From Vibrio spartinae (GTDB lineage Bacteria > Pseudomonadota > Gammaproteobacteria > Enterobacterales > Vibrionaceae): DNA of 64,000 nt. The stretch's first letter is position 1, and the number at the start of each line of letters is the position of its first letter. Positions 1 through 8,427 of the stretch are shown piece after piece. The notes under the pieces were generated by a model. It was not told the origin of the DNA, ran no database searches, and was given only the letters and a program-made list of their open reading frames with translations. The stretch is taken from assembly GCF_024347135.1 (NCBI RefSeq), contig NZ_AP024907.1:2595001-2659000 (forward strand), in the 5' to 3' direction. Position numbers and translations under genes: made by a program.

Positions 1-1
1 A

Positions 2-637
2 GGACTGCTGAATAAATTAGGAACTATTTATCCGTCTTTGACTGGCAACGGTCAACTGATCCGGGGCTCACACCAGATATCTGTCGAAGACACCAGTGAA
101 AAACCATCCGTGGATACATTAGGTATCGGTGCATTGCTGGCAATTACGATGTTTTTTGTCGGTACGATGCTCACCGAAGTGATCAGTATGCATACCTACG
201 CCTTGATGATCTTGTTCGTTGCATTTGTCAAATTCACAGGAGTGATTCCCCGTGAACTCGAAAAATCAGCACACGCATGGTACAAGTTTGTGGTTGATAA
301 CCTCACACCGGCATTGTTAGTCGGTATTGGTGTCGCCTATACCGATCTCAATCAGATTGTGGCCTCATTGAGTGTTTCATACTTCCTGATGGTGTTGGCA
401 ACGGTTGTTGGCGCTGTGATTGGTGCTGCATTGGTTGGTCGACTGATGGGATTCTATGCCATTGAAGCCGCGCTGACTGCCGGTCTGTGTATGGCAAATA
501 TGGGCGGAACCGGAGACGTCGCCGTCTTGGCAGCGTCACGTCGTATGGAATTGATGCCGTTTGCACAGATTTCATCGCGAATCGGTGGCGCCTTTATGCT
601 GATTTTAGCCACCGTAATTCTTGAATTATTGAAATAA
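2..637 (+). CDS. 2-hydroxycarboxylate transporter family protein (3' part)
   Basis: This is the C-terminal part of an Na+- or H+-coupled carboxylate symporter of the 2HCT family (CitS/MaeN/CimH group), an inner-membrane protein importing malate, citrate or a similar acid. The open frame runs to the left edge without a start, so the 5' end is missing. The visible part begins NKLGTIYPSLTGNGQL, has several hydrophobic segments, and contains the family's re-entrant-loop signature in the stretch CMANMGGTGDVAVL. It is followed by a fumarate reductase operon, which suggests import of a precursor such as malate or citrate for fumarate respiration. The exact substrate cannot be read from the sequence. 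Family call firm, substrate open. Confidence 0.85.
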   Translation, partial: GLLNKLGTIYPSLTGNGQLIRGSHQISVEDTSEKPSVDTLGIGALLAITMFFVGTMLTEVISMHTYALMILFVAFVKFTGVIPRELEKSAHAWYKFVVDNLTPALLVGIGVAYTDLNQIVASLSVSYFLMVLATVVGAVIGAALVGRLMGFYAIEAALTAGLCMANMGGTGDVAVLAASRRMELMPFAQISSRIGGAFMLILATVILELLK

Positions 638-649
638 GGGATAACGACA

Positions 650-681
650 ATCGTTCCAATAAAACATCGTTCCAATAAAAC
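650..681. repeat. Perfect 16-bp tandem duplication after the 2HCT gene
   Basis: The unit ATCGTTCCAATAAAAC occurs twice head-to-tail with no mismatch, directly downstream of the transporter stop codon. No function is evident. It may be a simple slippage duplication. Confidence 0.85.
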
Positions 682-687
682 AATGAC

Positions 688-706
688 GATGCGTCACTGA
701 CGCATC
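688..706 (+). terminator. Hairpin after the 2HCT gene
   Basis: GATGCGTCA and TGACGCATC form a perfect 9-bp inverted repeat with almost no loop. Only a short T-rich stretch (CTTTG) follows, so it is a weak or Rho-assisted terminator at best. It separates the transporter from frdA. Confidence 0.4.
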
Positions 707-861
707 CTTTGAAACAATAAACTGAGATTAAACATAATAATTGATAAGTGTCCGGAGCATGCTCAGCGCCGAGTCACGTTTAATCTTCAGACAATACTAA
801 AAAAGCAATACTGTCAGCCCAAGGAAAATAAGCATTCACTTCAGAATAACAAGAATGCATC

Positions 862-924
862 GGTATCCGACCCTCACGGGTCGGTATACCCACTTGTTTG
901 ATATGGAAAGTACTCCGGTACTTT
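862..924 (+). promoter_or_regulatory. Two dyads in the frdA leader region
   Basis: The 320-base gap before frdA holds two further inverted repeats. At 862-890, GGTAT-CCGACCC pairs with GGGTCGG-(T)-ATACC around a TCAC loop. At 907-924, AAAGTAC-TCCG-GTACTTT is a perfect 7-bp dyad about 35 bases before the start codon. TTGAT at 899-903 matches one FNR half-site, but the second half is not recognisable. These may be operator or leader-RNA elements controlling the fumarate reductase operon. No protein can be assigned from sequence alone. Confidence 0.35.
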
Positions 925-957
925 TGAATTGATTATTTTTACACTTGGAGGATAGCT

Positions 958-2760
958 GTGAAAACTTTAACCACAGATATCGCAATTATTGGTGCAGGTG
1001 GTGCAGGACTGCGTTCTGCCATCGCGGCCACCGAAGCAAATCCAGAATTGGAAATCGCCCTGATTTCTAAAGTTTATCCCATGCGTTCTCACTCCGTTGC
1101 TGCCGAAGGTGGTTCCGCTGCTGTCATCAAAGAAGAAGACAGTTTGGACAACCACTTTAATGATACGGTTGGCGGTGGCGACTGGTTGTGTGAGCAAGAT
1201 GTCGTTGAATACTTTGTTGCCAATTCAACCCGGGAAATGATCCAGATGGAGCAATGGGGCTGCCCCTGGAGCCGGAAAGAAAATGGTGAAGTCAACGTCC
1301 GCCGTTTCGGTGGAATGAAAGTTGAGAGAACTTGGTTTGCCGCAGATAAAACCGGTTTTCATATGCTGCATACCCTGTTCCAAACGTCGATTAAATATCC
1401 ACAAATCAAACGCTTTGATGAATACTTCGTGGTTGACCTGTTGGTCGACAACGGTCAGGTGCAAGGTTTAATTGCCATTCATATGGCAGAAGGTGAGTTG
1501 GTCGCCATTAAAGCGAAATCCGTTATTTTAGCCACCGGTGGTGCCGGCCGTGTTTATCATTGTAATACCAATGGTGGCATTGTAACCGGTGATGGTATGG
1601 CCATGGCCTATCGTCACGGTGTCCCCCTTCGCGATATGGAATTTGTCCAGTACCATCCGACCGGTCTGCCCGGTACAGGGATCCTGATGACCGAAGGGTG
1701 TCGCGGTGAAGGCGGTATTATCATCAATAAAAACGGCTACCGTTATCTACAAGATTACGGCATGGGCCCGGAAACACCAGTCGGCGAACCAAAAAACAAA
1801 TATATGGAACTCGGTCCGCGTGACAAAGTTTCGCAGGCTTTCTGGCACGAACAACAGAAAGGCAACACCATCGAACACCCACTCGGCGATGTCGTCCATT
1901 TGGATCTGCGTCATCTGGGTGCGGAATACCTGCATGAGCGTCTACCATTTATTTGTGAGCTGGCCAAAGCTTACGTGAATGTCGATCCGGTCAACGAGCC
2001 AATCCCAATCCGTCCGACGGTGCACTACACCATGGGTGGGATTGAAACGAACGGTCAGTGTGAAACACGGATCCAAGGCTTGTTTGCTGTCGGAGAATGC
2101 TCTTCTGTCGGTCTGCACGGGGCGAACCGTCTCGGCTCGAACTCACTGGCTGAATTCGTCGTATTTGGTCGCGTTGCCGGCGAACAAGCCGCAGAACGTA
2201 CAACCACCTTTAGCGGCTGGAATGACGCTGCGATTGCCGCACAAATCAAGTCTACCGAAGACAGGATTGCTGCTCTGACGCAACAAGAAGGCGATGAAAA
2301 CTGGGCCGATATCCGTACTGAAATGGGTCATGCCATGGAAGCCGGATGTGGGATCTATCGTCAGGAAGATCTGATGCAACAGACCGTTGATAAACTGGCT
2401 GAACTGAAAGCCCGTTATAAAAAAATCAGCATCAAAGACAAAGGCAAAGTCTTTAACACTGACCTCTTGTATGCCTTGGAAATCGGTTATGGTCTGGAAG
2501 TTGCCGAAGCGATGGTTCACTCAGCGATTCTCCGTAAGGAGTCCCGTGGGGCGCACCAACGTCTCGATGAAGACTGTACCGAGCGTGACGATATAAACTT
2601 CCTCAAACACTCACTGGCATTCTATCAAGAAGATGCAGCGCCTCGAATCGACTACAGTGATGTCACCATCACCAAGTCACAACCGAAAGCTCGTCTTTAT
2701 GGTGAAGCAGCGGATCAAGCCGCAGCCGAAGAAGCCAAACAGAGCGCAGAGGAGAAATAA
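958..2760 (+). CDS. frdA: Fumarate reductase flavoprotein subunit FrdA
   Basis: Catalytic subunit of quinol:fumarate reductase, which reduces fumarate to succinate as terminal electron acceptor in anaerobic respiration. It sits on the cytoplasmic face of the inner membrane. The product has 600 residues, near the usual length. It shows the FAD-binding GAGGAG motif (12-17), the SHSVAAEGG motif whose His45 carries covalent FAD, the active-site HPTG segment, and the [13 protein letters not shown] signature. The start is GTG with a good Shine-Dalgarno (GGAGG, six bases upstream). It is the first gene of frdABCD, two bases before frdB. Distinction from succinate dehydrogenase rests on the close resemblance to E. 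coli FrdA and on the FrdC/FrdD partners. Confidence 0.97.
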   Translation: MKTLTTDIAIIGAGGAGLRSAIAATEANPELEIALISKVYPMRSHSVAAEGGSAAVIKEEDSLDNHFNDTVGGGDWLCEQDVVEYFVANSTREMIQMEQWGCPWSRKENGEVNVRRFGGMKVERTWFAADKTGFHMLHTLFQTSIKYPQIKRFDEYFVVDLLVDNGQVQGLIAIHMAEGELVAIKAKSVILATGGAGRVYHCNTNGGIVTGDGMAMAYRHGVPLRDMEFVQYHPTGLPGTGILMTEGCRGEGGIIINKNGYRYLQDYGMGPETPVGEPKNKYMELGPRDKVSQAFWHEQQKGNTIEHPLGDVVHLDLRHLGAEYLHERLPFICELAKAYVNVDPVNEPIPIRPTVHYTMGGIETNGQCETRIQGLFAVGECSSVGLHGANRLGSNSLAEFVVFGRVAGEQAAERTTTFSGWNDAAIAAQIKSTEDRIAALTQQEGDENWADIRTEMGHAMEAGCGIYRQEDLMQQTVDKLAELKARYKKISIKDKGKVFNTDLLYALEIGYGLEVAEAMVHSAILRKESRGAHQRLDEDCTERDDINFLKHSLAFYQEDAAPRIDYSDVTITKSQPKARLYGEAADQAAAEEAKQSAEEK

Positions 2761-2762
2761 TC

Positions 2763-3503
2763 ATGGTCACCCAACGTATTCAAAAAGTGGACATTCTGCG
2801 TTATGACCCGGAAAAAGATGCGGAGCCTTACTTCCAGTCCTTTGACGTCCCTTTCAATGAAACCATGTCGATCCTCGACACGATTTCATATGTGAAAGAT
2901 CATCTGGACAAGGACCTTTCCTATCGTTGGTCTTGTCGGATGGCGATTTGTGGCTCTTGCGGCATGATGGTCAACGGGGTACCGAAACTCGCCTGTAAAA
3001 GTTTTCTGCGCGACTACCCGAATGGCGTGAAAATCGAGCCACTGGCAAACTTCCCGATTGAAAAAGATCTGATTGTCGATATGACACCGTTCATCGAGCG
3101 TCTGGAAGCCATTAAACCTTATATCATCGGTAATGATCGTAAACCGGAAGACGGCACCAACCTGCAAACCCCGGAGCAAATGGCAAAATATAAACAGTTT
3201 GCCGGCTGTATCAACTGTGGTTTGTGTTATGCCGCCTGTCCGCAGTTCGGCCTGAATCCGGAATTTATCGGCCCGGCCGCCCTGACATTGGCGCATCGTT
3301 ATAACCTCGACAGCCGTGACCATGGTCAGGCCGAGCGGATGAAACTGATCAATGGCGAAAACGGGGCTTGGGGTTGTACCTTTGTGGGTTACTGCTCTGA
3401 AGTGTGTCCGAAGAGTGTCGATCCGGCAGCGGCGGTCAACCAAGGTAAAGTGGCGTCGTCCATGGACTTTGTCATCGCGATGTTGAAACCTCAGGAGGCA
3501 TAA
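2763..3503 (+). CDS. frdB: Fumarate reductase iron-sulfur subunit FrdB
   Basis: Electron-transfer subunit carrying three iron-sulfur clusters between the quinol site and FrdA. The 246-residue protein shows the N-terminal ferredoxin-type cysteines ([10 protein letters not shown], then a later Cys) for the 2Fe-2S centre. Next come [12 protein letters not shown] for the 4Fe-4S centre and CTFVGYC...CPKSVDP for the 3Fe-4S centre, in the normal order. It starts two bases after the frdA stop and ends five bases before frdC, so translation is probably coupled. All cluster ligands are present. Confidence 0.97.
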   Translation: MVTQRIQKVDILRYDPEKDAEPYFQSFDVPFNETMSILDTISYVKDHLDKDLSYRWSCRMAICGSCGMMVNGVPKLACKSFLRDYPNGVKIEPLANFPIEKDLIVDMTPFIERLEAIKPYIIGNDRKPEDGTNLQTPEQMAKYKQFAGCINCGLCYAACPQFGLNPEFIGPAALTLAHRYNLDSRDHGQAERMKLINGENGAWGCTFVGYCSEVCPKSVDPAAAVNQGKVASSMDFVIAMLKPQEA

Positions 3504-3508
3504 AAGAG

Positions 3509-3892
3509 ATGAGTAATCGTAAGCCCTATGTAAGAGAAGTGAAACGGACGTGGTGGAAAAGCAATCCGTTCTATCGCTTCTATATGATCCGTGAGGCAAC
3601 GGTTCTGCCGTTAATCGTATTTACCCTCTTCCTCACTGTTGGTCTGGGATGTCTGGTGAAGGGGCCGGAAGCATGGCAATCATGGCTGGACTTTATGGCA
3701 AACCCGCTGGTGATTGTGATTAACATCATTGCGCTGATCGCCAGTTTGTTTCATGCCTATACGTTCTTTGGCATGATGCCGCAAGTGGTACCGATGCGAC
3801 TGAAAGGCAAGTTAATCGATAAGAAAATTATCGTGCTGAGCCAATGGGTTGTCGTTGCTGTGATTTCTGCTCTTGTGCTCATCATCGTTTAA
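3509..3892 (+). CDS. frdC: Fumarate reductase membrane anchor FrdC
   Basis: One of two hydrophobic subunits that anchor FrdAB and form the quinol site in the inner membrane. The 127 residues give three transmembrane segments. The conserved REAT (around residue 30) and the His of LFHAYTFF correspond to residues known to shape the E. coli quinone site. Shine-Dalgarno AGAG lies just before the ATG. Length and position (between frdB and frdD) match the family. Confidence 0.95.
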   Translation: MSNRKPYVREVKRTWWKSNPFYRFYMIREATVLPLIVFTLFLTVGLGCLVKGPEAWQSWLDFMANPLVIVINIIALIASLFHAYTFFGMMPQVVPMRLKGKLIDKKIIVLSQWVVVAVISALVLIIV

Positions 3893-3902
3893 GGAGACAC
3901 AC

Positions 3903-4268
3903 ATGATTAACCAAAATCCAAAACGTTCAGACGAACCCGTCTGGTGGAGCCTGTTCGGTGCCGGTGGCACATGGTTTGCCATGATTACCCCAATCACCAT
4001 TTTTGTACTGGGGATCATGGCGCCGCTGGGAATACTTGATGCGGACGCCCTGAGCTATGATCGCGTTTTTAGCTTTGCGACCCATATCATTGGTGCACTC
4101 TTTGTGATTGCAACAATTGCACTCCCGATATGGCACGCAATGCACCGTGTTCATCACGGGATGCATGACCTGAAAATCCATACCGGTGTGGTCGGCAAAG
4201 TACTGTGCTATATCATCGCATTCGCGCTGTCAGCCATCGCGACTATTTTTATATTTATGCTGGGGTAA
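3903..4268 (+). CDS. frdD: Fumarate reductase membrane anchor FrdD
   Basis: Second membrane anchor of fumarate reductase. Translation is assigned to the ATG at 3903, preceded by AAGGAG. This gives 121 residues, close to the usual FrdD length. A longer open frame beginning at 3873 lies inside frdC and lacks a ribosome site. Three transmembrane helices are visible, with histidines in the loop [14 protein letters not shown], as in FrdD proteins. It completes the frdABCD operon. An intercistronic hairpin and dcuB follow. Confidence 0.95.
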   Translation: MINQNPKRSDEPVWWSLFGAGGTWFAMITPITIFVLGIMAPLGILDADALSYDRVFSFATHIIGALFVIATIALPIWHAMHRVHHGMHDLKIHTGVVGKVLCYIIAFALSAIATIFIFMLG

Positions 4269-4277
4269 TCCCCTCTT

Positions 4278-4314
4278 GTGACCTTGTTAACGCAGCCTGC
4301 GAGCACAAGGTCAC
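4278..4314 (+). other. Intercistronic hairpin between frdD and dcuB
   Basis: GTGACCTTGT and ACAAGGTCAC form a perfect 10-bp stem closing a loop that can itself fold (CGCAG/CTGCG). No T-run follows, so it looks more like an RNA-stability or processing element between frdD and dcuB than a terminator. It implies the two may share a transcript with different dosage. Confidence 0.5.
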
Positions 4315-4339
4315 CGACACATGCTAAAGAGATAATTAC

Positions 4340-5659
4340 ATGTTCTATATTCATATGCTGCTGCTGCTTACCATCATTTTTGTCGGTATCCGACATGGTG
4401 GTATTGCATTCGGCCTGTTGGGTGGACTCGGCGTCACCATTTTGGCCTTTGTATTCAAAGTGACACCGGGGCATCCTCCTGTCAGTGTGATGCTGATTAT
4501 TCTTTCCGTGGTTGCTGCATCGGCGACACTGGAAGCAACCGGTGGTTTGAAACTACTGGTCAAATACGCTGAAAAATTAATGCGTAAACATCCCGGTCAG
4601 ATCGTTTTTCTGGGTCCTCTATGTACTTATACCTTGACCGTTCTGGTCGGGACCGGCCACTCTGTTTATCCCCTTCTACCGGTCATTTACGATGTTGCCT
4701 ATAAAAAAGGGATTCGTCCGGAACGCCCGATGGCAATCGCCTCTGTCGCATCACAAGTTGGTATTACGGCCAGCCCGATCGCTGCGGCTGCCGCTGTCGT
4801 CATGGCAACTGCCGTCGATAATCATTTGGACATCGGTCTGATCGATGTTCTGATTGTCACCATTCCGGCAACGCTGACCGGTTTGTTGGTTGCCTGTACT
4901 TGGAGCCTGAAGCGCGGTAAAGATTTAGATAAAGATCCTGAGTTTAAGGCGCGTTGTCAGGATCCTGAATTTGTTCAGGAACTTGCAGATAACAGTGCGC
5001 TGGAACAAGGCAACGACATTGACAAAAATGCGAAAAAAGGCCTGCTTATTTTCATGTTGGGGATTGCCACGGTCGTTTTTGTCGCCATGTTCGGCAAAAA
5101 TCTCAACCTGCTTCCTCCGGGTGTGAAAATGTCCGTCGGTATTCAATTCTTGATGCTGGCTGTCGGGGCGATTATTTTGGTCAGCACCAAAGTGTCACCG
5201 AAGAAAATCGTTCACAGTAATGTTTTTATCGCCGGGATGACGGCTGTCATTATCATCTTCGGGATTGCGTGGATGAGTGACACCATTATCAGTTTTCATA
5301 AAACCTATCTGATTGATATGGTTCGCGATATTGTACACGCACATCCGTGGGCTTTTGCCATCGCGATGTTCTCGGTATCCATCTTCCTGAAGAGTCAGGC
5401 AGCCGTGTTGACCATCATGCTCCCACTCGGTTTTTCTTTAGGGATCCCACCGAAAGTGCTGATTGGTGTCTTACCCGCTTGTTACGCTTATTTCTTCTTC
5501 CCATTCTATCCAAGTGATCTCGCTGCGATTACCTTTGACCGTACCGGCACCACTCGTATTGGGAAATACGTACTCAACCATAGCTTTATCCTACCGGGAT
5601 TCATCTGTGTGCTGACGTCAACCGTGGTTGGTTATTTCCTCTCAACCACCATTCACTGA
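4340..5659 (+). CDS. dcuB: Anaerobic C4-dicarboxylate transporter, DcuA/DcuB family
   Basis: Inner-membrane antiporter exchanging external fumarate, malate or aspartate for internal succinate during fumarate respiration. The 439-residue protein is hydrophobic throughout, with about ten or more membrane segments. It contains the family stretches VGTGHSVYPLLPVIYDVAYK and SQVGITASPIAAA and ends in the usual hydrophobic C-terminus. It lies 71 bases after frdD and upstream of a DcuSR-type sensor pair. That context favours the DcuB (fumarate/succinate) role over DcuA. The symbol is by analogy; DcuA and DcuB are not separable by eye. Confidence 0.9.
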   Translation: MFYIHMLLLLTIIFVGIRHGGIAFGLLGGLGVTILAFVFKVTPGHPPVSVMLIILSVVAASATLEATGGLKLLVKYAEKLMRKHPGQIVFLGPLCTYTLTVLVGTGHSVYPLLPVIYDVAYKKGIRPERPMAIASVASQVGITASPIAAAAAVVMATAVDNHLDIGLIDVLIVTIPATLTGLLVACTWSLKRGKDLDKDPEFKARCQDPEFVQELADNSALEQGNDIDKNAKKGLLIFMLGIATVVFVAMFGKNLNLLPPGVKMSVGIQFLMLAVGAIILVSTKVSPKKIVHSNVFIAGMTAVIIIFGIAWMSDTIISFHKTYLIDMVRDIVHAHPWAFAIAMFSVSIFLKSQAAVLTIMLPLGFSLGIPPKVLIGVLPACYAYFFFPFYPSDLAAITFDRTGTTRIGKYVLNHSFILPGFICVLTSTVVGYFLSTTIH

Positions 5660-5677
5660 TTCGATTTTTCGCACTTC

Positions 5678-5713
5678 CCCGCTCCCGTACACCCTGTGTT
5701 GTACGGGAGCGGG
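5678..5713 (+). terminator. Strong hairpin after dcuB
   Basis: CCCGCTCCCGTACA and TGTACGGGAGCGGG form a perfect, GC-rich 14-bp stem with an 8-base loop directly after dcuB. There is no T-tract, so termination strength is uncertain. Its position at the end of the frd-dcuB block is typical of a terminator or a 3'-stabilising structure. Confidence 0.6.
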
Positions 5714-5766
5714 CTCTCACTTCCCACCGACTTCTCTTCGCGCTTGTCTCACCGCCCTTCGCCCCA

Positions 5767-5775
5767 TGATATAAT
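5767..5775 (+). promoter_or_regulatory. Extended -10 promoter for dcuSR
   Basis: TGATATAAT is a consensus extended -10 element (TG-N-TATAAT) about 77 bases before the sensor-kinase start. No good -35 at standard spacing is seen, as is usual for extended -10 promoters. Confidence 0.5.
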
Positions 5776-5851
5776 GCCTCCGACTTGCTACCTGAGCGGC
5801 GTGAGCCGATTCACGAATCGCTTCTGACATTAAATCTATAAATATAAGCTT

Positions 5852-7480
5852 ATGAAATTAAAGAGTTATCTGACTTTAATAACGATTGCAACCACCTCTT
5901 CGGTCGTGATCGTCATGACGATCGCGATATTGTATCTGTTACAGAATTCTTATCAGTCAGGTCTCGAAGCCCGAGGACTGGAACTCGCCCGTGTGATTGC
6001 CCATGACCCCAAAGTCATTCAGGCCCTGCGCTCGAAGGCAGCGCATCCGTCAACGGACACCATCCGCAATTATATTGAGTCGATTCGCTCTCGAACCGAT
6101 GCCTCTTACATCGTGGTAGTTGATCAACAAGCCATTCGTCTCAGTCATCCGGATCAAAATCGGGTCGGCAAACATTTCATCGGTAAAGATATCAACCGGG
6201 TCTTACAAACCGGTCAATCCTACAGTACCGAAGCGAAAGGCTCTCTCGGGAAAGCGATTCGCAATTTCGTGCCCATTTATGATCACGGTAAACAAGTTGG
6301 TGCGGTGTGTATCGGTTACTTGTCTGAAAGAATTTCCGATATCATTTTCAGCCAACATGTCCATATCGGCTTATTGATCGCACTCATCTATCTGTTTGGT
6401 ATGGGAACAACCGTGGCTTTTTTACTGAAGATGAAAAAGACATTTCTGGATTACGAGCCGGAATTCATCGTCAATAAATTTCGCGAACACGGCATGGTCT
6501 TTGACAGTATCCGGGATGCAATTATTGCAGTTGATCATGATATGAACATCACCATGATCAATAACAGCGCGATGAAACTCCTCTCGATGGGGGTATTAAG
6601 CCGCTATGACTACCAGCATCATCCACTTTCCCACTATTCCATCCCGCTCAGCCATTTGGTGCTGGAAAATCAGGGACGCTACCATCAGGAAGTATTCAGT
6701 ATTGGAAAAATCAAATACCGGGCTAATCTTTATCCGATAAAGACCGCCAAAGGCTTGATTGGTCATGTCATTGTATTCTTCACCAACCTGACCCCCAATG
6801 AGCTGGAAAAAGAAATTACCTATCTGAAAAACTATGCTGAACTGCTCCGCAGCAAAACCCATGAATATTCGAATAAGCTCAATGTGCTGTCGGGGATGCT
6901 GCAAATTGGTAAATATGAAGAATCCATTGATTTTATTCAGCAAGAAACCGATCGCTATCAGGCGGTCATCAACCATATTGTGTTGAGTGTGTCAGACAGT
7001 GCGGTGGCTGGCCTGTTACTGGCTAAATTTAACAAAGCATCCGAAATGGGGGTTAAGTTTACCATCGACGTTGATACGACATTGGCAAGTTATGCCAAAC
7101 AAACGTCTGAAAAACTAGTGACGATTATTGGTAATCTAGTAGATAATGCGCTGCTGGCCGCTTGGCAAAACCGAGGCATGGTGAAACCTGAGGTCACCGT
7201 TTACCTCAGTGATCGCGGTAGACACATCATGCTGGAAATACAGGATAATGGGACAGGCGTCCCCAATGAAATCGCAGAGCATATCCTTGAGTTTGGTGTC
7301 AGCTCAAAGCAGGAAGATGAACAAAATGGCGTTGGCCTGTACCTTGTCAAACAGTTGGTCGATTACTTTCACGGCAGCATTGACTGGGAACGCACTGAAC
7401 AACATACCACTTTGTTCAGTATCTATTTAGAAAAGAAAGAAGAGGCACATGACGATGAAGACCCGAGTAATGTTGCTTGA
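5852..7480 (+). CDS. dcuS: C4-dicarboxylate sensor histidine kinase, DcuS/CitA family
   Basis: Membrane sensor kinase of 542 residues. It has an N-terminal transmembrane helix (about 10-31), a periplasmic PAS-type sensor domain (about 40-165), a second helix (172-192), a cytoplasmic PAS (about 210-315), and a CitA-type histidine-kinase core with the phospho-acceptor in KTHEYSNKLNVLSG (His337). ATP-binding motifs are NLVDNAL and DNGTGVP. In the sensor domain, Arg96 and His99 (RLSHP) and Arg137/Phe139 (RNFVPIYD) match the positions that bind C4-dicarboxylates in E. coli DcuS. This supports DcuS over citrate-sensing CitA. The ligand is inferred from this and from adjacent dcuB and frd. It overlaps the response regulator by 32 bases. 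Confidence 0.88.
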   Translation: MKLKSYLTLITIATTSSVVIVMTIAILYLLQNSYQSGLEARGLELARVIAHDPKVIQALRSKAAHPSTDTIRNYIESIRSRTDASYIVVVDQQAIRLSHPDQNRVGKHFIGKDINRVLQTGQSYSTEAKGSLGKAIRNFVPIYDHGKQVGAVCIGYLSERISDIIFSQHVHIGLLIALIYLFGMGTTVAFLLKMKKTFLDYEPEFIVNKFREHGMVFDSIRDAIIAVDHDMNITMINNSAMKLLSMGVLSRYDYQHHPLSHYSIPLSHLVLENQGRYHQEVFSIGKIKYRANLYPIKTAKGLIGHVIVFFTNLTPNELEKEITYLKNYAELLRSKTHEYSNKLNVLSGMLQIGKYEESIDFIQQETDRYQAVINHIVLSVSDSAVAGLLLAKFNKASEMGVKFTIDVDTTLASYAKQTSEKLVTIIGNLVDNALLAAWQNRGMVKPEVTVYLSDRGRHIMLEIQDNGTGVPNEIAEHILEFGVSSKQEDEQNGVGLYLVKQLVDYFHGSIDWERTEQHTTLFSIYLEKKEEAHDDEDPSNVA

Positions 7481-8132
7481 GGACGATATTCGAGCCAGCT
7501 ACACCTTGGAATCAACGATCAATCAACACCCTCATTTTCAGGTCGTTGCTGTCAGTGAAAGCTGTGCCGATGCACAAATCCAGTTTAATGCATTTCAACC
7601 ACAACTCGTGTTTGTTGATATTACGCTCCCCGATGGCAACGGTCTGGCATTGATTCAGCAACTTCGTCAGCAAGCAGCCGACTGTCACTTCATCATGACG
7701 ACTGCTGAGCGTGAAACCACAACCGTTGAAAAAGCTGTCCAGCTCGGGGTTATCGACTATCTGGTGAAACCGATCCGCATGTCGCGTATTAATCAGGCAC
7801 TTGATGATTATATTCAATATAAACAAAAGCTTATCAGCAATTCAACCGTTGACCAGGATGACATCGATCAGTTACTTCGTAAATCCCCCATTCAGCCAGT
7901 TCGTCAGACCCCAAAGGGGATCGATGCAACGACACTGGAATCATTGAAAACGTTACTTTATCAGGAGCAGTTACACGATTTTTCCGCAGATGATATCAGC
8001 GAACGCATGAGTTTCAGTCGTATTACCGCCAGACGCTATCTGGAGTATCTTGAATCTGAAGGCGTGTTACGCCTGGTACTTAACTACAATACCGGCGGCC
8101 GGCCAAGGCGTCTGTACCAGATGGTAACATAG
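7449..8132 (+). CDS. dcuR: Response regulator, DcuR/CitB family
   Basis: Cognate transcription regulator of the upstream kinase, 227 residues. The N-terminal receiver domain has the acidic pair EDD (11-13), phospho-acceptor Asp57 in FVDITLPDGNG, Thr in MTTAE and Lys in VKP. The C-terminal part carries the helix-turn-helix of the CitB/DcuR group (about 170-205, FSADDISERMSFSRITARRY). The start overlaps the kinase gene, implying coupled translation. A second ATG two codons later is an equally possible start. Likely targets are the adjacent dcuB and frdABCD. Confidence 0.88.
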   Translation: MTMKTRVMLLEDDIRASYTLESTINQHPHFQVVAVSESCADAQIQFNAFQPQLVFVDITLPDGNGLALIQQLRQQAADCHFIMTTAERETTTVEKAVQLGVIDYLVKPIRMSRINQALDDYIQYKQKLISNSTVDQDDIDQLLRKSPIQPVRQTPKGIDATTLESLKTLLYQEQLHDFSADDISERMSFSRITARRYLEYLESEGVLRLVLNYNTGGRPRRLYQMVT

Positions 8133-8192
8133 TGCCCTGCCTCCCCCGAACATGCAGTATTGATGCCCCGAAAAGCTCGATAATGTCTGACA

Positions 8193-8222
8193 TTCACGCT
8201 AAAAGTGCTCTATGCTTATAAT
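8193..8222 (+). promoter_or_regulatory. Candidate sigma-70 promoter upstream of the GGDEF-EAL gene
   Basis: TTCACG (8193-8198) and a perfect TATAAT (8217-8222) are separated by 18 bases in the 250-base gap before the next gene. The -35 match is moderate. A second control element in this gap is not evident. Confidence 0.4.
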
Positions 8223-8427
8223 CAGGCTGTTTTTACGTTTACTCAGATAACGTCTTAAGCGGAAAAACATGCTCATACGATTGAGTATACAACATAAAAT
8301 ATTTACTGAACGCCCCAAGAAGTACCGCTAAGAGATTGTCATAAAAAGAAAAACTATGTAACATTTCATCAAATTACGTGGTATGCCCATCGGGGGCTGT
8401 TGGACGCTGCATCGCTGGGGTCTATGT

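Noticed and set aside
2055..2520. Antisense frames inside frdA and similar frames inside rne and adhE
   Set aside because: Shadows of strongly supported genes on the other strand, with no start signals or family features.
5852..8132. Citrate-sensing CitA/CitB pair
   Set aside because: Sensor-domain residues and the adjacent dcuB and frd genes fit DcuS/DcuR better.
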